A stretch of 64,000 nucleotides of DNA from Methylobacterium sp. J-078 (GCF_022829285.1 NZ_JAKSYI010000096.1:90291-154290), one strand, 5' to 3'; positions 50,200 through 58,853 are shown, numbered from the stretch's first letter. The notes: generated by a model not told the origin, from the letters alone. A program made the numbers and translations.

Positions 50200-50622
50200 T
50201 CAGGCGACCGAGATGTCGACCTGGATGTTGCCACGGGTGGCGTGGGAGTACGGGCACACCACGTCGGCGCGCTTCACGAGATCCTCGGCGACGGCGCGCT
50301 CGAGGCCCGGCAGGGTTGCCTTGAGGGCGACCACGAGGCCGAAGCCGGTGCCGTCGTCGCGCGGGCCGATGCCGACGCTCGACTCGATCTTGGACTCCTC
50401 CGACACCTGGATCTTGTCCTTGCCGGCCACGAACTTGATCGCGCCGAGGAAGCAGGCGGCGTAGCCGGCCGCGAAGAGCTGCTCCGGATTGGTGCCGGCG
50501 CCACCGCCGCCGCCGAGCTCCTTCGGGGTCGAGAGCTTGACGTCCACCTTGGAATCGTCGGTCGCGGCGGAACCCTCGCGGCCGCCGGTGGCATGGGCGT
50601 GTGCGGTGTAGAGTGCCTTCAT
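50200..50622 (-). CDS. ohr: Organic hydroperoxide resistance protein Ohr
   Basis: 140 residues, OsmC/Ohr family. The two redox cysteines are in YAACFLGAI (near 57) and DVVCPYSHATRGN (near 123), the latter being the Ohr signature. It reduces organic peroxides using lipoylated proteins; LpdA and AceF of this genome could supply them. It is divergent from ohrR with OhrR-type palindromes between. Confidence 0.97.
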   Translation of the reverse strand: MKALYTAHAHATGGREGSAATDDSKVDVKLSTPKELGGGGGAGTNPEQLFAAGYAACFLGAIKFVAGKDKIQVSEESKIESSVGIGPRDDGTGFGLVVALKATLPGLERAVAEDLVKRADVVCPYSHATRGNIQVDISVA

Positions 50623-50695
50623 GTCGGTCTCTCCTCGTCGTGGAACGGGGTGGTCGGATCGAACGCTACGCTTCAGCTGCGGCTAAAGCGATCTC

Positions 50696-50709
50696 GATTG
50701 CGCGCAATC
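50696..50709. promoter_or_regulatory. OhrR-type operator A (perfect palindrome)
   Basis: GATTGCGCGCAATC, 14 bp, its own reverse complement, 74 bp upstream of the ohr start. It is a close match in kind to the AT-flanked palindromes bound by OhrR. Confidence 0.75.
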
Positions 50710-50734
50710 TAGTTTTCATCTCGCACGGAACTTG

Positions 50735-50746
50735 ATTGTGCGCAAT
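50735..50746. promoter_or_regulatory. OhrR-type operator B (imperfect palindrome)
   Basis: ATTGTGCGCAAT repeats the same arms (ATTG/CAAT) 38 bp from site A, nearer the ohrR gene. Two sites would allow independent control of ohr and ohrR. Confidence 0.65.
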
Positions 50747-50815
50747 ATGAGTTTTGCATAAGGTCGTGACAGGCCCCCGGTTCCGTCCGGTCGCCATCAG
50801 GAAGGACACCGCACC

Positions 50816-51358
50816 ATGTCGGGACGGACCACCCGCCCCCGCACCGAGCCGGTCGCGGACCCGGGCGCCGACGCCCTGAGCCTCGACAGCCAGCTCTGCT
50901 TTGCCGTCTACGCCACGGCCCATGCCTTCGGGCGCGCCTACCGGGCGCTGCTGGCGGGGCACGACCTGACCTACCCGCAATATCTGGTGTTGCTGGTGCT
51001 GTGGGAAGAGGAGGGCCTGACGGTCAAGGAGATCGGCCAGCGCCTGTTCCTCGATTCCGGGACCCTGACGCCTCTGCTGAAGCGTCTGGAGGCGGCCGGC
51101 CATGTCCGCCGCGCCCGCGACCGCACCGACGAGCGGCAGGTCAGCATCTTCCTCACCGAGAAGAGCCGGGCTTTGAAGGGGCGGATGCAATGCGTGCCGG
51201 ACGAGGTGGGCGGCCTGACCGGCCTTGATCTCGACGGGCGCCGGGCCCTCCTCGACATCCTGATGAACCTGCGCGGCGCATTGCATGCGGGCCTCGGCGA
51301 GGCCGACGACCGCCCGGTCGCCGGCGGCCCCGAAACCACCGCACGGCGCGGGTCCTGA
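50816..51358 (+). CDS. ohrR: OhrR, MarR-family organic-peroxide sensor
   Basis: 180 residues. The reactive Cys28 in [20 protein letters not shown] is the conserved peroxide sensor, and a second Cys in [10 protein letters not shown] fits the 2-Cys type. The winged helix ([23 protein letters not shown], read in two parts) lies about residues 65-125. When reduced it represses ohr; oxidation releases it. Confidence 0.95.
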   Translation: MSGRTTRPRTEPVADPGADALSLDSQLCFAVYATAHAFGRAYRALLAGHDLTYPQYLVLLVLWEEEGLTVKEIGQRLFLDSGTLTPLLKRLEAAGHVRRARDRTDERQVSIFLTEKSRALKGRMQCVPDEVGGLTGLDLDGRRALLDILMNLRGALHAGLGEADDRPVAGGPETTARRGS

Positions 51359-51393
51359 CAGGGGCGAGCCCTGATCGAGGCGAGGCATGGAAA

Positions 51394-51423
51394 AAGCCGC
51401 TCCCGCCAGGGCGGGAGCGGCTT
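51394..51423. terminator. Bidirectional hairpin between ohrR and cytochrome c gene
   Basis: AAGCCGCTCCCGCC (51394-51407) pairs fully with GGCGGGAGCGGCTT (51410-51423). Read leftward the stem is followed by TTTTT-rich sequence, serving the cytochrome gene; read rightward it serves ohrR. Confidence 0.75.
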
Positions 51424-51519
51424 CCGGACCGCGCTTTCGCGAGCATGCCCGGCCGGCCCTGAAGGGGCGGGCCGGAGCGATCCTAAAACCCGTGCTTCGG
51501 GATCAAGACGTCTCGAGGA

Positions 51520-51882
51520 TCAGGACTTGGTCTTGAGGTAGGCGATGATGTCGTCGACCTTCTTCGGGTCCTTGACGCCGGGGAAGACCATCTTCGTGCC
51601 CGGGATCTTCTTCTTCGGGTCGGTCAGCCACTCGTGGAGGTTGGCCTCGTCCCAGGTGATGCCGGAGCTCTTCATGGCCGCCGAGAAGGCATAGCCGTCC
51701 GCGCCCTCGCCGGCCTTCGCGCCGACGACGCCCTTCAGGGTCGGGCCGACGCCGTTCTTCTCGAAGTTGTGGCAGGCCTTGCACGGGGCGAACGCCTTCT
51801 CGCCGGCGGCGGCGTCGCCCTCGGCATGAGCCGACAGAGGCAGCAGCAGGGCCAGGGCGGCGCCGAACATGATATGACGCAT
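51520..51882 (-). CDS. Class I cytochrome c (c550/cytochrome c2-like)
   Basis: 120 residues with a signal peptide ending LSAHA-EG. The heme motif CKACH (34-38) and distal Met ligand in PGTKMVFPGVKD are present, followed by DIIAYLKTKS. It is a periplasmic electron carrier, probably to a terminal oxidase or from a dehydrogenase; the partner is unknown. On the mRNA a small stem AAGCGGC/GCCGCTT (51900-51917) ends just before the strong AAGGAGG ribosome site. Confidence 0.93.
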   Translation of the reverse strand: MRHIMFGAALALLLPLSAHAEGDAAAGEKAFAPCKACHNFEKNGVGPTLKGVVGAKAGEGADGYAFSAAMKSSGITWDEANLHEWLTDPKKKIPGTKMVFPGVKDPKKVDDIIAYLKTKS

Positions 51883-52182
51883 CGTGTGTTTCCTCCTTGA
51901 AGCGGCTTCAGCCGCTTGGGCTTATGGCAGAGCTTACCCGTTTAGAACAGATTGAGACAGGAACGCGCAAGGCGGACTGCGATGCGCTGCGGCCAAAGGA
52001 AGCTTCTCCAACGGCGTTCGGTTCCGCCCCGACCGACGAGGCCACGAACCGGATGCGCCGCGCCGGTGTTTGTCCTACGCTCCCTCGCAAAGCGCCGTTC
52101 CTCCGTCTCGCGCTGTCGCCTCCTCATAGGCGATCCCGGCTGAGCGGATGATGAAGATGGCGCGCCCCCGGAGGACATGCCC
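51883..52182. other. 300-bp intergenic region between cytochrome c and glcD-like gene
   Basis: It contains the cytochrome leader hairpin (51900-51917) and the GGAGG site of the glcD-like gene (52170-52174). No gene or further signal is seen. Confidence 0.5.
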
Positions 52183-53616
52183 ATGTCGATCGCCTTTCCC
52201 GTGCCCGATGCCGGTGTCGTCGCCCGCCGCGAGGCGATCATCGCCGGCCTCGCCCCCCTGGTCGCCCCCGAGGCCCTGGTGACCACCGAGGACGAGCGCC
52301 GCGCCTTCGAGACGGACGGGCTCACCGCCTACCGCAAGATGCCGCTGGCCGTGGTGCTGCCCTCGACGACGGCGGAGGTCTCGGCCGTGATGGCGTTCTG
52401 CCACGCCAACGGCGTGCGGGTGGTGCCGCGCGGCGCCGGCACATCGCTCGCCGGCGGCGCCATCGCGCAGGAGGACGCGGTGATTCTCGGGGTGGCCAAG
52501 ATGAACCGCATCCTCGCCGTCGATTACGAGAACCGCACCGCGCGGGTCGAGGCCGGCATCACCAACCTCGCCATCTCGGGCGCGGTCAGCCACGAGGGCT
52601 TCTTCTACGCGCCCGACCCGTCGAGCCAGCTCGCCTGCACCATCGCGGGCAACATCGCGATGAATTCCGGCGGCGCGCACTGTCTCAAATACGGGGTGAC
52701 CACCAACAACCTGCTCGGCGTCACCCTGGTGATGAACGACGGCACCGTGGTGGAGATCGGCGGCGAGCACCTCGACGCGGCCGGCTACGACCTCCTCGGC
52801 CTCGTCTGCGGCTCGGAGGGGCAGCTCGGCATCGTCACCGAGGCCACCGTGCGCATCCTGCGGGCGGCGGAGGGCGCACGCCCGGCGCTCGTCGGCTTCG
52901 GCTCGGTGGAGGATGCGGGCGCCTGCACGGCCGCCATCATCGGCGCCGGCATCATCCCGGTGGCGATCGAGTACATGGACCGCGAGGCGATCCTCATCAC
53001 CGAGGATTTCGCGCAAGCCGGCTACCCGCGCGACGCCGAGGCCATGCTGATCATCGAGGTCGAAGGGTCGGATGCCGAATGCACGGCGATGCTCGCCCGC
53101 ATCGAGGCCATCGCCAGCGACTTCAACCCGACCAGCATCCGGGTCTCGAAATCGGAAGCCGAGAGCGCCGCGATCTGGAAGGGCCGCAAGTCCGCCTTCG
53201 GCGCCACCGGCCGAATCTCGGACTACATCTGCATGGACGGCACCATCCCCACCGGCCAGCTGCCCGGGGTGCTGGAGCGCATCGGCGCGATCTGCGCCGA
53301 GAAGGGCCTGCGCGTCGCCAACGTGTTCCATGCCGGTGACGGCAACCTGCACCCGCTGATCCTGTTCGACATCAACAAGCCCGGCGAGATGGAGAAGGCG
53401 GAGGCCGCCGGGGACGAGATCCTCAAGCTCTGCGTCGAGGTCGGTGGCTGCCTCACGGGCGAGCACGGCGTCGGCATCGAGAAGCGCGAACTCATGCGCT
53501 TCCAGTACGCCCAGGCCGATCTGGAGCAGCAGATGCGGGTGAAGAACGTGTTCGACCCCGGCTGGCTGATGAACCCCGCCAAGGTGTTCCCCCTGGAGGG
53601 ACGGGTCGGGCTCTGA
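52183..53616 (+). CDS. GlcD-type FAD-linked oxidase (glycolate/D-lactate dehydrogenase family)
   Basis: 477 residues from ATG 52183, eight bases after GGAGG; an ATG at 52177 is only two bases from it. FAD-binding type 4 motif PRGAGTSLAGGAIAQ and STTAEVSAVMAFC, and the C-terminal HAGDGNLHPLILFD and TGEHGVGIEKRE are typical of GlcD, the FAD subunit oxidising glycolate. GlcE and GlcF are not adjacent, so it may be a stand-alone D-2-hydroxyacid dehydrogenase instead. The immediate neighbours are unrelated. Confidence 0.88.
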   Translation: MSIAFPVPDAGVVARREAIIAGLAPLVAPEALVTTEDERRAFETDGLTAYRKMPLAVVLPSTTAEVSAVMAFCHANGVRVVPRGAGTSLAGGAIAQEDAVILGVAKMNRILAVDYENRTARVEAGITNLAISGAVSHEGFFYAPDPSSQLACTIAGNIAMNSGGAHCLKYGVTTNNLLGVTLVMNDGTVVEIGGEHLDAAGYDLLGLVCGSEGQLGIVTEATVRILRAAEGARPALVGFGSVEDAGACTAAIIGAGIIPVAIEYMDREAILITEDFAQAGYPRDAEAMLIIEVEGSDAECTAMLARIEAIASDFNPTSIRVSKSEAESAAIWKGRKSAFGATGRISDYICMDGTIPTGQLPGVLERIGAICAEKGLRVANVFHAGDGNLHPLILFDINKPGEMEKAEAAGDEILKLCVEVGGCLTGEHGVGIEKRELMRFQYAQADLEQQMRVKNVFDPGWLMNPAKVFPLEGRVGL

Positions 53617-53640
53617 TCAAGTCCGGTCGAGCCTGCCCGC

Positions 53641-53961
53641 TCAGTGCGGGCTCGACAGCTTCATCAGGACGAGGCCGGACACGATCAGGGCCGCCGCGGT
53701 GAGCCGCATCGCGCTCGCCTGCTCCCCCAGCACCGCGATGCCGACGAGGAAGGCGCCGACGGCGCCGATGCCCGTCCAGATGGTGTAGGCGGTGCCGAGC
53801 GGCAGGGTGCGCATGGCGAGCGCCAGAAGTCCGACGCTGCCCGCCATCGCCACCGCCATGATCGTGGACGGCCAGGGCCGGGTGAAGCCGTCCGACAGCT
53901 TCATCGCATAGGCCCACACGATTTCGAGCACGCCCGCGGCGACAAGATAGATCCAGGCCAT
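53641..53961 (-). CDS. sugE: SMR-family exporter, SugE/Gdx (guanidinium) subtype
   Basis: 106 residues, four transmembrane helices. The membrane Glu13 in AAGVLEIVWAYAMKLSDGF is essential in the family; LPLGTAYTIWTGIGAVGAF is the SugE/Gdx pattern rather than that of multidrug EmrE. Gdx exchanges guanidinium for protons. Two hairpins with ACG-type tetraloops precede the ribosome site, agreeing with a guanidine-II riboswitch, which independently supports guanidinium as substrate. The gene converges on the glcD-like gene. Confidence 0.9.
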   Translation of the reverse strand: MAWIYLVAAGVLEIVWAYAMKLSDGFTRPWPSTIMAVAMAGSVGLLALAMRTLPLGTAYTIWTGIGAVGAFLVGIAVLGEQASAMRLTAAALIVSGLVLMKLSSPH

Positions 53962-53980
53962 GGCAGCCCTCCTGAAAGGG

Positions 53981-54017
53981 CCGGGCCGTCCCGGACTTCT
54001 GCCCCGCGCGTGCGGGG
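53981..54017 (-). promoter_or_regulatory. Candidate guanidine-II (mini-ykkC) riboswitch
   Basis: Read leftward: hairpin P1 CCCCGC-ACGC-GCGGGG (54017-54002), a 7-base linker, hairpin P2 CCGGG-ACGG-CCCGG (53994-53981), 7 bases, then AGGAGGG (53973-53967) and the sugE ATG. Two stems with ACGR tetraloops joined by a short linker directly before the ribosome site define mini-ykkC. P2 fits exactly; the P1 loop has C instead of a purine at position four. A CCTCC run upstream (about 54018-54023) could sequester the ribosome site. Confidence 0.7.
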
Positions 54018-54258
54018 GGAGGACGTGGCCTCGCGAGCGGGGAGGTAGGTTGCGGGGGTGGGCCGGTCAACCGTCCCGCGCGCCGAGCAGGGCGGGCACT
54101 TCCTCGGACGGAGCCGACTGCCTGGACGAAGCCGACCCCCTCGATTAAGCCTTTCGGCGAGAGCCCGACGCTCGAGGATCCGGTCGATCCTGTCCCGCCC
54201 GGACCCGTGACGCGTCGCCTGTCCATCCGCGGGACAAGGCCGAGAACATCAGGATCCC

Positions 54259-55026
54259 ATGAAGGCAGTCATCCTCGCGGGCGGTCTCGGCACGCGCCTC
54301 TCCGAGGAGACGGTAACGCGCCCCAAGCCCATGCTGGAGATCGGCGGGCGGCCGATCCTCTGGCACATCATGCAGATCTTCGCCGCCCACGGGGTGCGCG
54401 AGTTCGTGATCTGCCTCGGCTACAAGGGCTACGTCATCAAGGAGTTCTTCCTGAACTACCGGCTGCACCTGTCCGACGTGACCGTCGACATCGGGCGCGG
54501 CCACGTCGATTTCCACCGCAGCACCGCCGAGGACTGGCGCGTCTCGCTGATCGAGACCGGCGAGACCACGATGACGGGCGGGCGCCTGAAGCGGGTGCGC
54601 GAGTACCTCGGCGACGAGGACTTCTTCATGACCTACGGCGACGGTGTGGCCGATGTCGACCTCACGGCGCTGGCCGCCTTCCACCGGGCGCACGGCAAGC
54701 TCGCGACGCTCACGGCGGTGACGCCGCCGGGCCGCTTCGGGGCGCTGGAACTCGAGGACGGCACGGTCCGGCGCTTCCGCGAGAAGCCCGCCGGGGACGG
54801 GGCGACCATCAACGGCGGGTTCTTCGTGCTCTCGCCGCGGGTGCTGGACCGGATCGCGGGCGACGCCACGGTCTGGGAGGCCGAGCCCCTGGAGGGGCTG
54901 GCCGCCGACGGACAGCTCGCGGCCTACGTCCATGCGGGCTTCTGGCAGGCCATGGACACGTTGCGCGACAAGAACCACCTCGAAGCCCTGTGGGCGGGGG
55001 ACGCGCCGCCCTGGAAATGCTGGTAG
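54259..55026 (+). CDS. rfbF: Glucose-1-phosphate cytidylyltransferase
   Basis: 255 residues. The nucleotidyltransferase signature is AVILAGGLGTRLSEETVTRPKPMLEIGG (read in parts) with the metal-binding YGDGVADVD. It condenses CTP and glucose 1-phosphate to CDP-glucose, the entry to CDP-6-deoxysugars. It is first of a five-gene operon; the gap to rfbG is 45 bp. Confidence 0.95.
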   Translation: MKAVILAGGLGTRLSEETVTRPKPMLEIGGRPILWHIMQIFAAHGVREFVICLGYKGYVIKEFFLNYRLHLSDVTVDIGRGHVDFHRSTAEDWRVSLIETGETTMTGGRLKRVREYLGDEDFFMTYGDGVADVDLTALAAFHRAHGKLATLTAVTPPGRFGALELEDGTVRRFREKPAGDGATINGGFFVLSPRVLDRIAGDATVWEAEPLEGLAADGQLAAYVHAGFWQAMDTLRDKNHLEALWAGDAPPWKCW

Positions 55027-55071
55027 TCTGACGCGCCAGCGAAAGATCGTTTCCGGAGATCGTTTCACAGC

Positions 55072-56178
55072 GTGCAGCCCTCGCCCTTCCCCCTGCCGCG
55101 TACGCGCGACCCGAATCCCGATCCCGCCTTCTGGGCCGGGCGGCGGGTGCTCGTCACCGGCCATACCGGCTTCAAGGGCGGCTGGCTCTGCCTGTGGCTG
55201 GAGCGCCTGGGCGCGCGGGTGAGCGGGCTGGCGCTGGCCCCCAACACCGCGCCGAGCCTGTTCGCGACCGCCGGCATCGGCGAGCGCCTCGACTCGCACC
55301 TCGCCGACATCCGCGACGCGGCGGCCGTGCGCACGTGTCTGACCGCCACGGCGCCCGAGATCGTCATCCACATGGCGGCCCAGGCCCTGGTGCGCGCGTC
55401 CTACGGCGATCCGCTGGGGACCTATGCCACCAACGTGATGGGCACCGCCCACGTGCTGGAGGCGGTGCGGGCGACGCCCTCCGTCCGGGCCGTCGTGGTG
55501 GTGACGAGCGACAAGGCCTACGCGAACCGCGAATGGCCCTGGGGCTACCGCGAGACCGAAGCGCTCGGCGGCCATGACCCCTACAGCAGTTCCAAGGGCT
55601 GTGCCGAACTGGTGGCGGCGGCCTACCGGACCTCGTTCCTCGACCAGCGGGGGTGCCAGGTGGCCACTGCCCGGGCGGGCAACGTCATCGGCGGCGGCGA
55701 CTGGTCGGAGGACCGGCTCGTGCCCGACATCGTCCGCGCCTTCGTGCGGGGCGAATCGGTGGAGATCCGCGCCCCCCACGCCACCCGGCCCTGGCAGCAC
55801 GTGCTCGAACCCCTGAGCGGCTACCTCCGCCTCGCCGAATGCCTGTCGGGGGAGGGGGGCGCGCGCTACGCCGAGGCCTGGAACTTCGGCCCGGCCGACG
55901 AGGATTGCCGGCCGGTGGCCCACCTCGTCGACGAACTCGCCCAGGCCTGGGGGGCGGACGCCCTGTGGCACCTCTCGCAGGCGATCCACCCGCACGAGGC
56001 GACCTTCCTCAAGGTCGACTCGGCCAAGGCTCGCACCCATCTCGGCTGGGACCGGCGCCTGCGCCTCGACGCGGCCCTGGCCTGGACCGCGGCCTGGCAC
56101 CGGGCGCAGGCCGGCGGGGCCTGCGCCCGCGACCTGACCCTGGCGCAGATCGGCGCCTACGAGGCCCTCGGAGCGTGA
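55072..56178 (+). CDS. rfbG: CDP-glucose 4,6-dehydratase
   Basis: 368 residues from a GTG start at 55072. NAD motif VTGHTGFKGGWLCLW and the active-site Tyr/Lys in YSSSKGCAEL; SDKAYANREW is typical of RfbG. It makes CDP-4-keto-6-deoxyglucose. The stop overlaps the next gene's GTG start. Confidence 0.95.
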   Translation: MQPSPFPLPRTRDPNPDPAFWAGRRVLVTGHTGFKGGWLCLWLERLGARVSGLALAPNTAPSLFATAGIGERLDSHLADIRDAAAVRTCLTATAPEIVIHMAAQALVRASYGDPLGTYATNVMGTAHVLEAVRATPSVRAVVVVTSDKAYANREWPWGYRETEALGGHDPYSSSKGCAELVAAAYRTSFLDQRGCQVATARAGNVIGGGDWSEDRLVPDIVRAFVRGESVEIRAPHATRPWQHVLEPLSGYLRLAECLSGEGGARYAEAWNFGPADEDCRPVAHLVDELAQAWGADALWHLSQAIHPHEATFLKVDSAKARTHLGWDRRLRLDAALAWTAAWHRAQAGGACARDLTLAQIGAYEALGA

Positions 56179-57416
56179 CCGGCGTGAGCGCACATCGTCC
56201 CTGCCGCGTCTGCGGTGCGCATCTCGGCCGGAGCCTGGTCGATCTCGGGCTGTCGCCGCTCGCCAACGCCTACGTGCCGGCGGAGCGCGCCAGCCGGGGC
56301 GAGACCTTCCACCCGCTCCACGCCTTCGTCTGCGATGCCTGCTACCTCGTGCAGCTCGAAGCCTTCGAGACGCCCGAGGCGATCTTCTCGGACTATGCCT
56401 ATTTCTCGGGCTTCTCCGCGGGCTGGCTCGCCCATGCGGAGGCCTATGTCGCGGCCATGCAGGCGCGCTTCGGCCTTGGGCCCGAGAGCAAGGTCGTGGA
56501 GGTGGCGAGCAACGACGGCTACCTGCTGCAATACGTCGTCGCGCGGGGCATCCCGGCCCTCGGGGTGGAGCCCGCCGCCAACGTCGCTGTGGCGGCCCGC
56601 GCGCGGGGCGTGCCGACCGAGGTCGCGTTCTTCGGGGCCGAGACCGCCAGGCGCCTTCACGCCGCGGGCCACGCCGCCGACCTGATGGCGGCCAACAACG
56701 TGCTCGCCCACGTTCCCGACCTCCACGATTTCGTGGAAGGCTTTGCCATCCTCTTGAAGTCCGAGGGTGTCGCGACCTTCGAGTTCCCGCATCTCCTGCG
56801 CATGATCGAGCAGCGCCAGTTCGATACGATCTACCACGAGCACTTCTCATACCTCTCCCTCGGGGTGGTGATCGGTGTCCTGCGCCAACACGGCCTGCGG
56901 GTGTTCGACGTCGAGGAATGGCCGACCCATGGCGGCTCGCTGCGCGTCTTCGCCTGCCGCGAGGGCGCCGCCCACGCCCCGACCGAGGCCCTCGAGCGCC
57001 TGGTGCTGACCGAGTGGGCGGCCCGCCTGTTCGAGCCCACCGGCTATGCGGGCTTCGGGCGGGCGGTGGCGGACATCAAGTGCGCGGCGCTGCGCTTCCT
57101 CATCGCGGAGCGGGAGGCGGGCCGGACGGTCTGCGCCTACGGGGCGGCCGCCAAGGGCAACACCTTCCTCAACTATTGCGGCATCGGCCCCGAACTGGTG
57201 CGGGCGGTGGCCGACCGCTCGCCCCACAAGCAGGGCATGCTGCTTCCCGGCAGCCGCATCCCGGTGGTGGCGCCGGAGGCCCTGCTCGCGCTGCGGCCGG
57301 ACTGCGTTCTGATCCTGCCCTGGAACCTGCGCGACGAGATCGCGGGCGAGATGGCGGCGATCCGCGCCTGGGGCGGGCGCTTCGTCACGGCGATCCCGCA
57401 CCTGGCCGAGTTCTGA
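56175..57416 (+). CDS. Sugar C-methyltransferase (NovU/TylC3-like)
   Basis: 413 residues from GTG 56175 (GTGA overlap with rfbG); GTG 56184 is an alternative. An N-terminal zinc domain (CRVCGAHLG and VCDACYLVQ, two Cys pairs) is followed by a SAM-binding domain (VVEVASNDGYLLQY) and a C-terminal domain with FEFPHLLRMIEQ, TIYHEHFSYLS and AYGAAAKGNTFLNYCG. This three-part architecture is that of 3-C-methyltransferases acting on 4-keto-6-deoxysugars. It should methylate C3 of the RfbG product. Confidence 0.92.
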   Translation: MTGVSAHRPCRVCGAHLGRSLVDLGLSPLANAYVPAERASRGETFHPLHAFVCDACYLVQLEAFETPEAIFSDYAYFSGFSAGWLAHAEAYVAAMQARFGLGPESKVVEVASNDGYLLQYVVARGIPALGVEPAANVAVAARARGVPTEVAFFGAETARRLHAAGHAADLMAANNVLAHVPDLHDFVEGFAILLKSEGVATFEFPHLLRMIEQRQFDTIYHEHFSYLSLGVVIGVLRQHGLRVFDVEEWPTHGGSLRVFACREGAAHAPTEALERLVLTEWAARLFEPTGYAGFGRAVADIKCAALRFLIAEREAGRTVCAYGAAAKGNTFLNYCGIGPELVRAVADRSPHKQGMLLPGSRIPVVAPEALLALRPDCVLILPWNLRDEIAGEMAAIRAWGGRFVTAIPHLAEF

Positions 57417-57420
57417 GCCG

Positions 57421-57951
57421 ATGCGCTTCGAGGCCCTGCCGCTCGCCGGCGCGTACCGCATCGTCCCCGAACCCCATGCCGACGCGCGCGGCTTCTTCGC
57501 CCGCACCGTCTGCGTCGAGGACTTCGCCGCGCGCGGACTGATCGGCGCCTTCGCCCAGTCCAGCATCTCCCACAACGCCCGGCGCGGCACCGTGCGGGGC
57601 CTGCACTTCGCGGCCGAGCCTCATGCGGAGACCAAGCTCGTGCGCTGCACGGCCGGCGCGATCCACGACGTGATCGTCGACCTGCGGCCGGATTCCGCCA
57701 CCTACCTCCAGGCCTACGGGACCGAACTCAACGCCGCCAACCGCCACGCCCTCTACATCCCGGCCGGCTTCGCCCACGGCTTCCAGGCCCTCAGCGACGG
57801 CGCGGAAGTGCTCTACATGATCGACCGTCCCTATGTGGCCGGCAGCGCCCGGGGCCTGCGCTGGAACGACCCGAGCCTCGCCGTCGCCTGGCCGGAGCCC
57901 GTCACGGTGATCGCCGCGCGCGACCTCGCCTATCCCGACTGGGTGCGGTGA
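57421..57951 (+). CDS. dTDP/CDP-4-keto-6-deoxysugar 3,5-epimerase family protein
   Basis: 176 residues, RmlC-like cupin. Conserved catalytic His in TVRGLHFA with AHGFQALSDGAEVLYMIDRPY. It would epimerise C3 and/or C5 of the keto sugar; with a 3-C-methyl group the reaction is probably at C5 only. It starts four bases after the methyltransferase stop and its end overlaps the next GTG. Confidence 0.88.
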   Translation: MRFEALPLAGAYRIVPEPHADARGFFARTVCVEDFAARGLIGAFAQSSISHNARRGTVRGLHFAAEPHAETKLVRCTAGAIHDVIVDLRPDSATYLQAYGTELNAANRHALYIPAGFAHGFQALSDGAEVLYMIDRPYVAGSARGLRWNDPSLAVAWPEPVTVIAARDLAYPDWVR

Positions 57952-58853
57952 GCGGTCGCGTCCTCGTCACGGGTGCGGCCGGCTTCGTCGGCCGCCACGC
58001 CGTACCGGCCCTGCGGGCACGCGGCTTCGAGGTCCATGGCGTCGGGCGGGGCGCGTCGCCCGAGGCGGACTGGCACGCGGCCGACCTGCTGGTGCCCGAG
58101 GCGCGCCACGCTCTCGTCGCGAAAATCCGCCCGAGCCACCTCCTCCACCTCGCCTGGTATGCGGAGCCGGGCCGCTACTGGACCTCGGCGCGCAACCTCG
58201 ACTGGGTCGCGGCCAGCCTCGACCTCGCCCAGGCCTTCGCGGCGGCGGGCGGGCGGCGCTTCGTCGGCGCCGGCACCTGTGCCGAGTACGAATGGGACGC
58301 GGCTCGCTTCGACGAGGCGACGACGCCCTGCCGGCCCGCGACGCTCTACGGCGCCGCCAAGGACGGGACCCGGCGCATCCTGGAGGCCTACGCCGCCACG
58401 AACGGACTCGGCTTCGCCTGGGGCCGCCTCTTCTATCTCTACGGACCCGGCGAGCGGCGCGGGCGCCTCGTCCCGGACGCGATCCGGGCCCTATCGACCC
58501 GCACACCATTTCCGACGACGGCAGGGCACCAACGCCGCGACTTCCTGCACGTCGCCGATGCCGCCGAGGCTCTAGCCGCCCTCGTGGCGAGCGACGTGAC
58601 CGGTCCCGTGAATATCGGCTCGGGCGAGGCGATCCCGGTGCGCACCCTCCTCGAGCAACTCGCCGCCCGGATCGGGGGCGCCGAGCACCTGGATTTCGGA
58701 GCCCGGCCGCTGAACCCGGCGGAGCCGGCCGTGATCGAGTCCGGGACACATATTCTCATGGGCGCGGTCGGATTTCGGCCGCGCTTCGATCTGGTGCGCG
58801 GCCTCGACGATGCGGTCGCGTGGTGGCGTGCCCAGGGGGACACGCCGGGCTGA
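57948..58853 (+). CDS. NAD-dependent epimerase/reductase completing a deoxysugar
   Basis: 301 residues from GTG 57948 (GTGA overlap). The NAD motif is VTGAAGFVGRH and the active site Tyr-x3-Lys in LYGAAKDGTRR; DFLHVADAAEALAAL is the usual extended-SDR segment. It probably reduces the C4 keto group of the CDP sugar to the final alcohol. It is the last gene of the operon; 13 bp separate it from the convergent response-regulator gene. Confidence 0.88.
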   Translation: MSGRVLVTGAAGFVGRHAVPALRARGFEVHGVGRGASPEADWHAADLLVPEARHALVAKIRPSHLLHLAWYAEPGRYWTSARNLDWVAASLDLAQAFAAAGGRRFVGAGTCAEYEWDAARFDEATTPCRPATLYGAAKDGTRRILEAYAATNGLGFAWGRLFYLYGPGERRGRLVPDAIRALSTRTPFPTTAGHQRRDFLHVADAAEALAALVASDVTGPVNIGSGEAIPVRTLLEQLAARIGGAEHLDFGARPLNPAEPAVIESGTHILMGAVGFRPRFDLVRGLDDAVAWWRAQGDTPG

